This document shows, one piece after another, positions 43,801 to 53,769 of a stretch of DNA of 64,000 nucleotides. The position numbers and the translations under genes were made by a program. The notes beneath the pieces are model-generated. The model was not told the origin of the DNA and ran no database searches. It saw only the letters and a program-made list of their open reading frames with translations. Positions within the stretch are counted from its first letter, which is position 1. The number at the start of each line of letters is the position of its first letter. This DNA comes from Dactylis glomerata (lineage: Eukaryota; Streptophyta; Magnoliopsida; Poales; Poaceae). The stretch lies in NCBI GenBank assembly GCA_007115705.1, contig QXEO01000727.1, positions 501,772 through 565,771 of the forward strand, given 5' to 3'.

Positions 43801-44902
43801 CACCAAGCATAGTGCCGGTGCGACGATCCTGAACAGAACAGGAATCAAAGTCGAGAGTGATGCTACAACGAGAATCGACAATCTGACTACCAGAAAAGAG
43901 TTGCATGTTAAGTTGAGGAACATGCGCAACAGAAGGAACATGAAACGAGGAAGTACTAAGAATGCCTCGACTAATGACTGGGTGGGGGGTACCATCGGCA
44001 GTAAGAACACGAACAGGAGGATCGACAGGTCGAACAGAATGCAACAAGGAAGAATCAGGAGTCATATGAAAAGAAGCTCCAGTATCAAGAAGCCATGGAG
44101 ATGTACCTGGAGAAGGAGGAGGTGGTCGCTCAATGCCAGAAAACTCAGTCGCAGAACCAGCAGAACCTGTCGGTGAAGAATCCCAAGCAGCAAGCAGACA
44201 TCGAAGCTGCGCTATCTCATGCGCAGAAAGGGGCACAACTGGAGAGGTCGAGGTACAATCAGGTGCCGACGAGGAGCTGTCACCCACACACACAGAGGCC
44301 GCCAAAGGTGACGACGGAGAGCAATACGCCGATGAAGACGGAGTCGACGAGGGACGGTCACAGCCGCCTGAAGAAGCCGCAAGAGGCGATGTCGAGCGGC
44401 GAGCCGACATAGACGGGGTCGGCGAAGCGCGGCCATAGCCACGTGAAGAGGCCGCGAAAAACGATGCAGAGCGGCAGGCCGACGTAGACGAAGTCGACGA
44501 AGGGCGGTCATAGCCGCCTAAAGAAGCCGCAAAAGTCGATGTCGAGCGGCGAGCCGACGTAGACGAGATCGGTGAAGCGCGGCCATAACCACGTGCAGAA
44601 GCCGCAAGAGTCGATGTAGAGCGGCAGGCCAACGAAGACGAAGTCGGCGATACGCGGGCAGAACCGCGTGAAGAAGCCGCGAGAGTCGATGTAGAGCGGC
44701 GAGCCGACATAGACAGAGTCAGTGAAGAGCAACAAGGCAGCGGAGACGAGGTCGGATAACCACAGGAAGAATCCGCGAGGACCGACGTAGAGTGGCGCGC
44801 CGACAAAGATGAAGTCGACGGGCAAGGGCCAAGTAACGAAGCAAAACCCGAGCGCACGACGGGAGCATCGGAAGAAACAGCAGCAAGAGACGGAGACAAC
44901 AT
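40898..44902 (-). pseudogene. pol: Copia polyprotein (protease, integrase, RT, RNase H), inactivated
   Basis: A minus-strand frame of about 1334 codons with one in-frame TAG (43688-43690). In order: a Ser-rich repeat region (see 44290-44830), protease (LLDTGASFHMT), the integrase zinc region (QWHHRLGH with CQGC), an integrase core with its Asp, Asp and Glu kept (HSDVWG, ADSAGEY, GVAERKH), a Pro/Ser-rich linker, reverse transcriptase (YKARLVARGF, QLDVQNAFLNGEL, LYGLKQAPRAWFE) and RNase H (SRSSVEAELRAMA, KHIGVDAFY). The catalytic YVDD box reads CVGD (41834-41845), losing the Tyr and one Asp, so reverse transcription is impossible. The usual gag capsid and CCHC knuckle are missing. It could spread only with help from a relative. 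Confidence 0.88.
44290..44830 (-). repeat. 75-bp in-frame coding minisatellite in the Copia polyprotein
   Basis: About seven units of 75 bp encode a 25-residue period resembling SARRSTSTLAASSRGYGRA with variants (SACRSTSTLAASARGYG, SARRSTSPLAASSGGCD). The period is a multiple of three, so the frame stays open. It occupies the place where gag should be. Confidence 0.8.
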
Positions 44903-45479
44903 TTTTTTTTTTTTTTTACTCTCAGACAGATCTCACGTTGACTGTTGACTGCGAAGAACAGGATGAAGTCCGGCCAATTCAAGGCAATTGATCAGCCGAT
45001 TGAGGGCAGGGGCTCTGGGATCGAGTAGATCAGGAGCCAAGCAACCAATTCCCTGCAGATCAGGCGATAAAAGAAGAGGTGGAGCAGCAGATCGAGAACA
45101 GGGCCAACCGACTCGAGCTCGGGGACGGAGGACGAGGTCGACCTCGGGGTCGGGCTTCTGGCAGCCGAGCGAGCAGGCTTCTGGCGGCCGCAGGTGGAGC
45201 TGGCCTCAAGCGGGCGGACCAGGGGCGGGACGACGAGCCGGGCCTGGCCGACGACGAGCGGGAGAGGGCGGTCGGGGCGGGACGACGAGACGGGCCTGGC
45301 CGACAACGAGCGGAAGACGGAGGTCGAACCGGGCGGGAGCTCGAGGAGCTCGAGGACGAGGACGTGGCAGGAGCTCGAGGACGGGGCAGGGGATGGAGGA
45401 AGAGGTGGCGGCAGCGGCCGGACGCGGCGGCGGAGTGCCGGGACAGGCGGCGGCTGCGGCAACGAGAGGAGGAGCGAAA
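44903..45479 (-). other. Copia leader with A-run and GC-rich tract
   Basis: On the minus strand a run of about 17 A bases lies directly before the first ATG of the polyprotein. Upstream is about 500 bp of GC-rich, Arg/Ser/Pro-type low-complexity sequence with open frames in several phases and no gag signature. Confidence 0.5.
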
Positions 45480-45497
45480 CCTAGCGCTCTGATACCA
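45480..45497 (-). promoter_or_regulatory. Copia primer-binding site
   Basis: TGGTATCAGAGCGCTAGG on the minus strand, directly after the 5' LTR. Confidence 0.9.
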
Positions 45498-45628
45498 TGT
45501 TAGGAATAGACTGCTTGTATTCCCTAGGGGCCAAAGGCCACAATATATAGTTACATATACAGGTGATAATATGCAGGAAAACCCCCTAACAGGTGGGGAA
45601 ATACACATATACAAATATACATCTAACA
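45498..45628 (-). repeat. Copia 5' LTR
   Basis: 131 bp; very short for the superfamily. Confidence 0.92.
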
Positions 45629-45633
45629 TGCAG

Positions 45634-46349
45634 CACAATTGAGCAGTATTGCGGCCGGTTAAGTAACTCAATAACTCATGGTCCAAGTCCACTAAGTCAA
45701 CAATGATCTGTCTCACCCACTTTCAAAAAGACACGCCTGGTTACCTCGCTTTCATCTCTGGTTCAGCACCAAAGAGGCACACCACAGTTAGCACAACAAT
45801 TGACATACTGAGCCTGTCGTTTATGAATTGAAGATGCACCCTGATCAATGATCACACCAAACAAAATTATAATATGACCAAGGAAATTTTCACTTCTAAG
45901 TAACGTAGGTATATGAAAACTTATCCCGTAAATATCTAGTCACACATTATATTACAACAAGATCGATACGATCAACATATCACCATATACAGAGAAGCTA
46001 AGTTCAGAGTTGCAACCATCGTAGAACAAATCACAAGCAAGTAGAGTTCAGACCTGCAACCATCACAAACAAGTTGAGTTCAGACTTATCCATCACGGCT
46101 GACCAATGACAAAAAGTTGAGTTTAGACTTACAACCATCACACTAAGCAATCACAAAATTCATGCATCAAACACAAACAGCAGCAGATGGCACTAAGCCA
46201 AGCATATAAAAACACTCACAGAAAGAAGAGAAGACACACACAAATATGCTGCATCCACATTATGTCTGCTGCTTCAGGCTCCAACGTGCCAAGCAGTGCG
46301 CTGTTTATTACACGCCTCCAGCGGGATGCTCCTGCTCCCTCTCAAGGAT
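45634..46349. other. Intergenic sequence between Copia and truncated CACTA
   Basis: No gene. A degenerate phrase resembling GTTGAGTTCAGACTTACAAC recurs about four times at 46000-46150. Confidence 0.45.
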
Positions 46350-48223
46350 GCCTGCATGAGAGAGCAAAGCCTAGAGGACCTTGAAACCGCTCTGGATGTA
46401 TGTTGTCTCGTCCTTTCATACGTTGTTGGTCCGCACGTGCTTCTGGTGTATCTTTTGTCTTCCCATACAAGCCCAAGAATCCTTGCAGATTCACGTAAAG
46501 ATTTTTTGTCAGGTGCATCACGTCGATCGCAGAGCAGACCTCCAGGACTTTCCAATACTCAAGCTCCCAAAATATAGATTTGTTCTTCCACATGGGTGCG
46601 TGTCTGTCAGCGTCATTCAGAACAGGTTGTCTGCCAAGACCCTTTCCAAAGATTACTTTTAAATCCTTGACCATATCAAAGACATCATCACCGGTACGGC
46701 GGGTTGGCTTTGACCGGATCTCTGCCTCGTCATTGAAGTGCTTGCCTTTTTCCGGCAGGGATGCCTGTTCGGAAGAAAACGACGATACCACGGGTACACA
46801 TTCTTCCTACATTTGTCCAGATATATACTTTCTGTCTGATCCAAACAGTGCGTGCATGCATTGTATCCCTTGTTTGACTATCCTGAAATGTTACTAAGAG
46901 CAGGACAATCATTGATGGTTACGACAAGTAACGCTTGTAGGTCAAATTCCACTTGTTTGTGCTCATCCCACACACGTACACCTGGTTTGGGCCACAGCTG
47001 TAAAAGTTCATCAACTAATGGCCTTAGGTACACATCAATGTCGTTGCCGGATTGCTTCGGATCTTGGATGAGCACTGGCATCATAATGAACTTCTGCTTC
47101 ATGCACAACCAAGGAGGAAGGTTGTAGATACATAGAGTAATGGGCCAGGTGCTGTGACTGCAGCTCTGCTCCCCAAAAGGATTCATGCCATCTGTACTTA
47201 GACCAAACAATAAGTTTCTTGCGTCACCTGCAAAGTCTGGGAACTCTCTCTCAATTTTTCTCCACTGTGACCCATCAGCGGGGTGTCTCAACATCTCATC
47301 TTTCTTACGGTCCTCCATGTGCCATCACATCAACTTGGCATGCTCTTTGTTTCTGAACAAACGTTTCAATCGCGGTATTATAGGAGCATACCACATCACC
47401 TTGGCAGGAACCCTCTTTCTGGGTGGCTCGCCCTCAACATCTCTAGGGTCATCCCGTCTGATCTTATACCGCAGTGTAGTGCATACTGGGCATGCATCCA
47501 AATTCTTGTACTCCTCGCCGCGGTAGAGAATGCAGTCATTAGGGCAGGCATGCATCTTCTGCATGTCTAATCCTATAGGGCAGACAAGCTTCTTTGCTTC
47601 ATACGTACTGGCAGGCAATTCGTTATCCCTTGGAAGCAGCTTCTTCATCATTATCAGCAACTTATTAAATCCTGAGTCAGTCACACCGTTCTCTGCCTTC
47701 CATCTCAGCAATTCTAATGTGCTACCCAGCTTCTTCTGGTCATCTTCACTATTAGGGTACAATAATTTTTTGTGGTCCTGTAACATCTTCTCAAACTACA
47801 ACCTCTCATTTTCTGTTTCACAGTCTCGCTTCGCATCAGAAATGACCCGACTAAGATCATCAGCGGGCTCAACTGATGCCCGTTCATCACCTCTTTTTTC
47901 TTCACTGTCTTCCATTGCAGTATCACCATATTCAGGGAAAATTTGACGATAGTTGTCATCATTCTCTTCTTCTTCACTGTCTTCCATCATAACCCCTCTT
48001 TCTCCCTGCTTGGTCCAATAATTATACCCGTCCATGAAACCCCACCGAATCAGGTGGAAGTGAATGGTGCTTGAGCAAGAGTAATCCTTCTCATTTCGAC
48101 AGGCACCGCAAGGACAACACATAAAACCATTTCGCTTGTTTGCCTCAGCCACTTTGAGAAAAGACGCACGCCTTCAATGAATTCAGCAGAGCGTCGGTCA
48201 CCGTACATCCATGGATAGCTCAT
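46350..48223 (-). pseudogene. tnp2: TNP2 transposase pseudogene (N-terminal two thirds)
   Basis: Minus-strand TNP2 start at 48223 (MSYPWMYGDRR) straight after a splice acceptor. Recognisable blocks are FMCCPCGACRNEKDY, PADDLSRVISDAKRD, KKLGSTLELLRWKAE, CPNDCILYRGEEY, FGLSTDGMNPFGEQS, WPITLCIYNLPPWLC and DVMHLTKNLYVNLQGF. It has a frameshift near 48150, in-frame stops near 47795, 47323 and 46880, and another frameshift near 46780. It ends near NIHPERFQG. It is much more decayed than the copy at 19306-30810. Confidence 0.88.
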
Positions 48224-48599
48224 CTGCAAGTTATAAGTATATCAAACGCAATTGCGATGCTAAAATTAGTCCATGTCTAAAATTACTCAAGAGCTTAGTT
48301 GCCAACCTCTCGAAACAATTGAATAGATGGGGCGGCGTGAAATCTTGACAAATAGTGGATAAACTCGAGCTCGGTGGTGAAGAATAGAGGAGAAGAAAGC
48401 TAGCTGGCTCGGGGCAGGGAAGATCAAATTAGCTCGGTGTCTCCTCTCACCTCATATCATGTATGTTTTGTGTGCCATTATTCGCTCACACATTTCATCA
48501 AACACCTCTTGTGCATAGAAAGGAAAAAAATTCTAACACCCACTCCCACTCTTCTAGGAGGAAAAAAACAGGGGAGAGGGAGAGGGCGGCCAGCGGCAG

Positions 48600-48862
48600 G
48601 TGGCATTAAATAGGCCGGGACCATTAGCCCGGTTGGAGACACCAACCGGGACTAAAAGGGTCTAGCATCAGGCCAGATGGCCGCAGACCCCTTTAGTCCC
48701 GGTTGGTGTCTCCAACCGGGACTAATGGTCCCTAACGAACCGGGACTAATAATTGTCGTACTACTACAGCGAATCTGGCTGTCCTGGAGGGACCTTTAGC
48801 ACCGATTTAATACACAACTGGTGCTAGAGGTCCTAAACATAAGACCTTTTTTTCCACTAGTG
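48600..48862. repeat. Subterminal hairpins of the truncated CACTA
   Basis: A long inverted pair, CCCGGTTGGAGACACCAACC... at 48628-48660 and its complement at 48690-48722, carries the TTTAGTCCCGG motif. Further CCGGGACTAA motifs lie before the terminus. Confidence 0.8.
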
Positions 48863-49237
48863 TGTACTCGCGGTCTCTCTAAAACAAGATCTAATTAACC
48901 GGCCGGCCGTCCAGGTGTATAGTGTCGCAGGCAGCCTTGGCGGCCTTCCATGGCGCCAACATGGGACGACGACCGTCAAAGTGAAGTGAGATCAAGAGTT
49001 GGCATACAGTCCAAACTTTGGACCGTTTTGATCGATCAATCGTCTTCACCACACTCTCCCTAGCTACTCACGAAATCCATTTCAACTCTACCAAATGAAA
49101 GCCCATGTTGTTTGGAACACTAGATGCCATGAGGGTCCATCTTACGGATGGTGCCCTCTCACGCCCAATCTCTCCCGCATCATCCTTGTGTGCCGCCGAT
49201 ACGTGAGAGGGCACCAAGATGATCGATCCAACGAAAA
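48863..49237. other. Intergenic sequence
   Basis: No supported gene. A small inverted pair (GTGCCCTCTCACG at 49160 and CGTGAGAGGGCAC at 49202) could form a hairpin, possibly a MITE remnant. Confidence 0.4.
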
Positions 49238-50053
49238 GGGTGTGGCTTTAAGGTGCGCTTTTTCGTCGTGAGGGTCTACCAGCGGAAGGGGACGCCGGCG
49301 ATGATGAAGACAACGACGGTGAATAATCAGGGGACCTGGAAACCCTGTGCCTCACGGCGATGAGGTCCAACAGAACAGCATGAGGTACAGCTCCTCAGAC
49401 CCACCGGGCCGATCGAGCTGCCGCTAGGTGTACTGTACACACTGGTCGATCTGCATTCGCCTTGATGGTGCGCACGGTTCGTCGTGGGTGTCCGTTACAA
49501 TTACTCATGGGTTTAGCCACATTGCTGAATCCAGAAACCAAAAACAAAGACGAATACTCCAGATTTCTTGGACGGGCCAAGTCTGAAGTACTCCCTTCGT
49601 ACGAGTTTATTTGACAATGACAACCCACTCAAGTGAAGAGTGCCGAACGCGAGCGAACTCGGAGACCCTTGAGCAAGCGTGTGGAGTGCCACATACAAGG
49701 TTCGTCGCCAACACACGACGGTGCTGCCTCTCCCAAAGTAGTTTGCGGTGCTCCCAACAGAGTAGACGTATTCGACTGGGTAGGGGCGAGATGCACGACA
49801 AACGCGTTAGTTCACAAGTGCATGTTACAATTCTAATTATCCATCCACAATTCCCGATCCCTTCTATGCCTATACCGATCAAATTCATTACCCTAGATAT
49901 GCAGAGACACACCTCATGATGCATGAAGTTTTACTGGATGATTCAAAAATAGAAATAAAATGAGTAAGCTATTCATTTTCTTCCTAGGGAAGCCTTTTCT
50001 CTTTATAAGGGACCTTTGTTGCTAGTCTGTGATACCAACTCTTTGGTCCTCTA

Positions 50054-50310
50054 CACTACAAGAAATGTGTTGACTAGTGACGTTTTCATCATGACCCTAG
50101 AGAAAAGTGTCATAAAGTAATGACGATTTTGTACCAGATCGTCATGGCCTAATTGGGGAGGCCACCAGCCCTAAAAATTACGACGATTTGAACAAAAAAC
50201 GTCATAACCCAATGGGTACTAAATCGTCATAACCTATCTCATGCAGTTTCAAACCTTATCCAGAGCCGCTTACGACGATTTTAGATCGTCATTATGCTGC
50301 TATTATTATA
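50054..50310. repeat. Left subterminal motifs of the Spm-type element
   Basis: At least six ATCGTCAT or ACGACGATTT-type motifs in both orientations. Confidence 0.75.
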
Positions 50311-50454
50311 TTTTTTGGATAGAACAGGATGACTAGACTGACACCTCAGCAATTCGTCTACGTGTCATGTCTACGTGGCTATTTAAATTAGTAAATTTCA
50401 GCCTGATACCTAGATCCCACCAACCAAGCTGACAGCTGGGTCCCACTAATTGAC

Positions 50455-50875
50455 TCTGACAATGGGTCCCACGGGTGGGTCCCAACACTGGCCTGACGAG
50501 CGGGTCCCATCAGCCAGGTCCGACCTGGTAGGCGGGTCCCACGACAGATTTGACGGGCGGGTCCAACAGCCAGGTCCCACAGGCGGGTCCCAACACTGGC
50601 CTGACGGGCGGGTCCCAGTGGCTGGCCTGACGGGCGGGTCCCAGTGGCCGGCCTGACGAGCGGGTCCCAGTGGCCGGCCTGACGGGCGGGTCCCAGTGGC
50701 CGGCCTGACGGGCGGGTCCCACTGGCCGGTCTGACGAATGGGTCCCACTGGCCAGCCTGACGGGCGGGTCCTAGTGGCCGGCCTGACGGGCGGGTCCCAG
50801 TGGCCGGCCTGACGAACGGGTCCCACTGGCCGGCCTGACGGGCGGGTCCCAGTGGCCAGCCTGACGAGCAGGGTG
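50455..50875. repeat. 26-bp GC-rich minisatellite
   Basis: About 15 units with core CCTGACGGGCGGGTCCCAG, spaced 26 bp. The central units are nearly identical and the left ones degenerate. Open frames across it on the minus strand are repeat artefacts. Confidence 0.88.
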
Positions 50876-50903
50876 GCAAAATAAATAGGCGCACGAGCGC
50901 GCG

Positions 50904-50976
50904 CAGCCGGCAGGGATCGAACTCGAAACCTCTGGTTTCTAGCCGTGACTCCTAACCACTAGGCTAGACCGGACCT
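50904..50976 (-). pseudogene. tRNA-like remnant or SINE head
   Basis: On the minus strand a 73-bp stretch has a good internal box A (TAGCCTAGTGG) and box B (GAGTTCGATCC) at tRNA spacing. The T and acceptor stems pair poorly, so a working tRNA is unlikely. It could be a decayed tRNA or the head of a SINE; no SINE tail was found. Confidence 0.5.
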
Positions 50977-51300
50977 TGTGATAGAAGCCCATTCTACACC
51001 CTTTTAATTAGAAGCTTGCGGTTAGTTGGACCTGGGCCGCTCTGCATATGACTTGGGCCGCTGTGCATATGACTTGGGCCGATGTGGATAAAGGCTCTTG
51101 GTGATGTTTTTTCTCCTCTTTGTCTTTTTCATTTCTTTTAAAATTTTAATATAAAAGAGTTGAAGAAGATTCAAGACAAGGCCAAATAAATTCAAATAAA
51201 CTTTGTAAATTGTGTTTATTACATATATAATTACATAAAATCTTTTTCTCCGCAAAACAAAACTAAAAATAAAATTTGTAATCACTAAAATGTTGAGTAT
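50977..51300. other. Interior spacer of the Spm-type element
   Basis: A short tandem phrase (CATATGACTTGGGCCG, two to three times near 51043-51082), then AT-rich sequence without a gene. Confidence 0.4.
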
Positions 51301-53655
51301 TTAAAATGCGGTCAAAATGGCGGGCTTGACCGCTCCTAGGACGAGATAGAATCTTGCAAAACTCTTGATGGATCTCTGATAAAATAGATAATGGTGTACC
51401 TAAAAATAATTTTTTGAAAAAAACTTGAGCAAACTATGAAGCACCTGTAGTTCAAATTTGACCCGCTTCCAACTGAATCGGCATAATTTTGTCAATTTCT
51501 TGAGGGGTGTCCAAAAAACTTTTTCCATGCAAACAAATGGTGAATTGTGCATAAAATATAGTATAATATCATTTAAAAATTTGGTGGTCCATTTTTGAAA
51601 CTTATTTTTGGTAGATGCTTCACAAAATAACCCATTTTTAGTATTAAGAAAATGAAAAATGAATTTTTTGTGCAAAGAAAATTAATACTCCCCAAAGCTA
51701 CTTTGTTTGCCATACCAAGATGCACATATGTGCACAATATGGGGTTATTTGAACAAACTATGCCATGATTATCGCCAGAACTAGCTCATCTCGCTTGAAA
51801 GCCATAAAACTTTGTATAAGGTAGCTCTTTTTTTGAACACTTTTTCAAACTGTTTCTAATATTCCAAGTTTGTTATTTTTCCTAGAAACTAGGTCACATA
51901 ACATGACACAACACGAAGGTTTTGTATTTTTTTGAATTTTTTTGAATTTGTTATGCACATTTCAAAATGCGACCAAAACGCCGGGCATGACCATCCCTAG
52001 GTCGGGATAGAATCTTGCGAAAATCTTTATGGATCTCTGATGAAATAGATACTTTTGTACCTAAAAATGATTTTTGGAAAAAAACTTGAGCAAACTATAA
52101 AGCACCTGTAGTTCAAATTTGACCCGCTTCCAGCCGAATTGGTAGAATTTTGTCAATTTCTTGAGGGGTGTCCATAAAACTTTTTCCATGTAAACAAATG
52201 GTTAATTCTGCATAACATATGGTACACTATCATTTAAAATTTTATTGGTCCATTTTTGAAACTTATTTTTGGTAGATGCTTCACAAAATAACCCATTTTT
52301 AGCATTAAGAAAATGAAAAATTAATTTTTTGTGCAAAGAAAATTAATACTCCCCAAAGCAACTTTGTTTGCCATACCAAGATGCACACATGTGCACAATA
52401 TGGTGTCATTTGAACAAACTATGCCATGATTATGACCATAACTAGCTCATCTGGCTTGAAAGCCATGAAACTTCGTACAAGGTAGCTCTTTTTTGTGAAC
52501 ACTTTTTCAAAATGTTGGCAATATTCAAAGTTTGTTATTTTTCCTAGCAACTAGGTCACATTACATGACACAAAGCGAAGGGTTTGTAATTTTTTGATTT
52601 TTTTTGAATTTCTTATGTCGATTTCAAAATACGACCAAAACGGCAGGCGTGACCGTTCCTATGACGGGGTAGAATCTTGCAAAACTATTTATGGATCTCT
52701 GATTAAATAGATGCTTGTGTACCTAAAAATAATTTTTTGAAAAAAACTTGAGCAAACAATGAAGCACCCGTAGTTCAAATTTGACCCGCTTCCAGCTGAA
52801 TCGGCAAAATTTTGTCAATTTCTTGAGGGCTGTCCAGAAAACTTTTTCCATACAAACAAATGGTTAATTCTGCATAACATATGGTACAATATCATTTAAA
52901 ATTTTATTGGTCCATTTTTGAAACTTATTTTTGGTAGATGCTTCACAAAATAACCCATTTTTAGCATTAAGAAAATGAAAAATTAATTTTTTGTGCAAAG
53001 AAAATTAATACTCCCCAAAGCAACTTTGTTTGCCATACCAAGATGCACACATGTGCACAATATGGTGTCATTTGAACAAACTATGCCATGATTATGACCA
53101 TAACTAGCTCATCTGGCTTGAAAGCCATGAAACTTCGTACAAGGTAGCTCTTTTTTGTGAACACTTTTTCAAAATGTTGGCAATATTCAAAGTTTGTTAT
53201 TTTTCCTAGCAACTAGGTCACATTACATGACACAAAGCGAAGGGTTTGTAATTTTTTGATTTTTTTTGAATTTCTTATGTCGATTTCAAAATACGACCAA
53301 AACGGCAGGCGTGACCGTTCCTATGACGGGGTAGAATCTTGCAAAACTATTTATGGATCTCTGATTAAATAGATGCTTGTGTACCTAAAAATAATTTTTT
53401 GAAAAAAACTTGAGCAAACAATGAAGCACCCGTAGTTCAAATTTGACCCGCTTCCAACTGAATCGGCAAAATTTTGTCAATTTCTTGAGGGCTGTCCAGA
53501 AAACTTTTTCCATACAAACAAATGGTTAATTCTGCATAACATATGGTACAATATCATTTAAAATTTTATTGGTCCATTTTTGAAACTTATTTTTGGTAGA
53601 TGCTTCACAAAATAACCCATTTTTAGCATTAAGAAAATGAAAAATGAATTTTTTG
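51301..53655. repeat. 661-bp tandem repeat array, about 3.6 units
   Basis: Units start near 51301, 51960, 52622 and 53284. Landmarks repeated in each are CTTGAGCAAAC, CAATTTCTTGAGG, ACTTTTTCCAT and GGTAGATGCTTCAC. Units three and four are almost identical, while the first two are more diverged. The last is cut near 53655. No coding frame is conserved between units. Confidence 0.9.
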
Positions 53656-53769
53656 TGAGAGATGACTAAAAACATGATTTTTTTTCCGTACCTAATTTAA
53701 TCTGAACACTTAGATCTATATCTGATAACTTATTATTGAAGAGTTTTTAGTCCTTTATTTCTAAAAGCA

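Larger units (their letters stand above)
40754..45628 (-). mobile_element. Copia LTR retrotransposon with 131-bp LTRs
   Basis: 4875 bp in minus orientation between TGCAG duplications (40749-40753 and 45629-45633). The LTRs (40754-40884 and 45498-45628) begin TGTTAG and end CTAACA on either strand and differ at two positions by eye. The primer-binding site TGGTATCAGAGCGCTAGG (45480-45497) matches initiator tRNA. A G-rich polypurine tract (minus strand GAGGGGGGG) precedes the 3' LTR. A long pol frame is present but no recognisable gag. Confidence 0.92.
46350..48862 (-). mobile_element. Truncated CACTA transposon
   Basis: The right end reads (minus strand) CACTAGTGGAAAAAAAGG and finishes at 48862; subterminal repeats and a TNP2 pseudogene follow inward. 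Homology stops abruptly near 46350-46380 in mid-TNP2, and no left terminus is found, so the rest was lost. It belongs to the same broad group as the CACTA at 1156-31437. Confidence 0.85.

Noticed and set aside
41492..44485. Long plus-strand frames across the Copia element
   Set aside because: Antisense shadows of the Copia polyprotein; no recognisable domains.
44988..45503. 171-codon plus-strand GC-rich frame
   Set aside because: Low-complexity Arg/Gly/Ala sequence, open in most phases; leader of the Copia element.
50388..50894. 126-168-codon Gly/Pro/Arg-rich minus-strand frames
   Set aside because: Products of the 26-bp minisatellite; open in several phases.
50904..50976. Functional tRNA gene
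   Set aside because: Box A and box B are present, but the acceptor and T stems do not pair well; kept only as a tRNA-like remnant.
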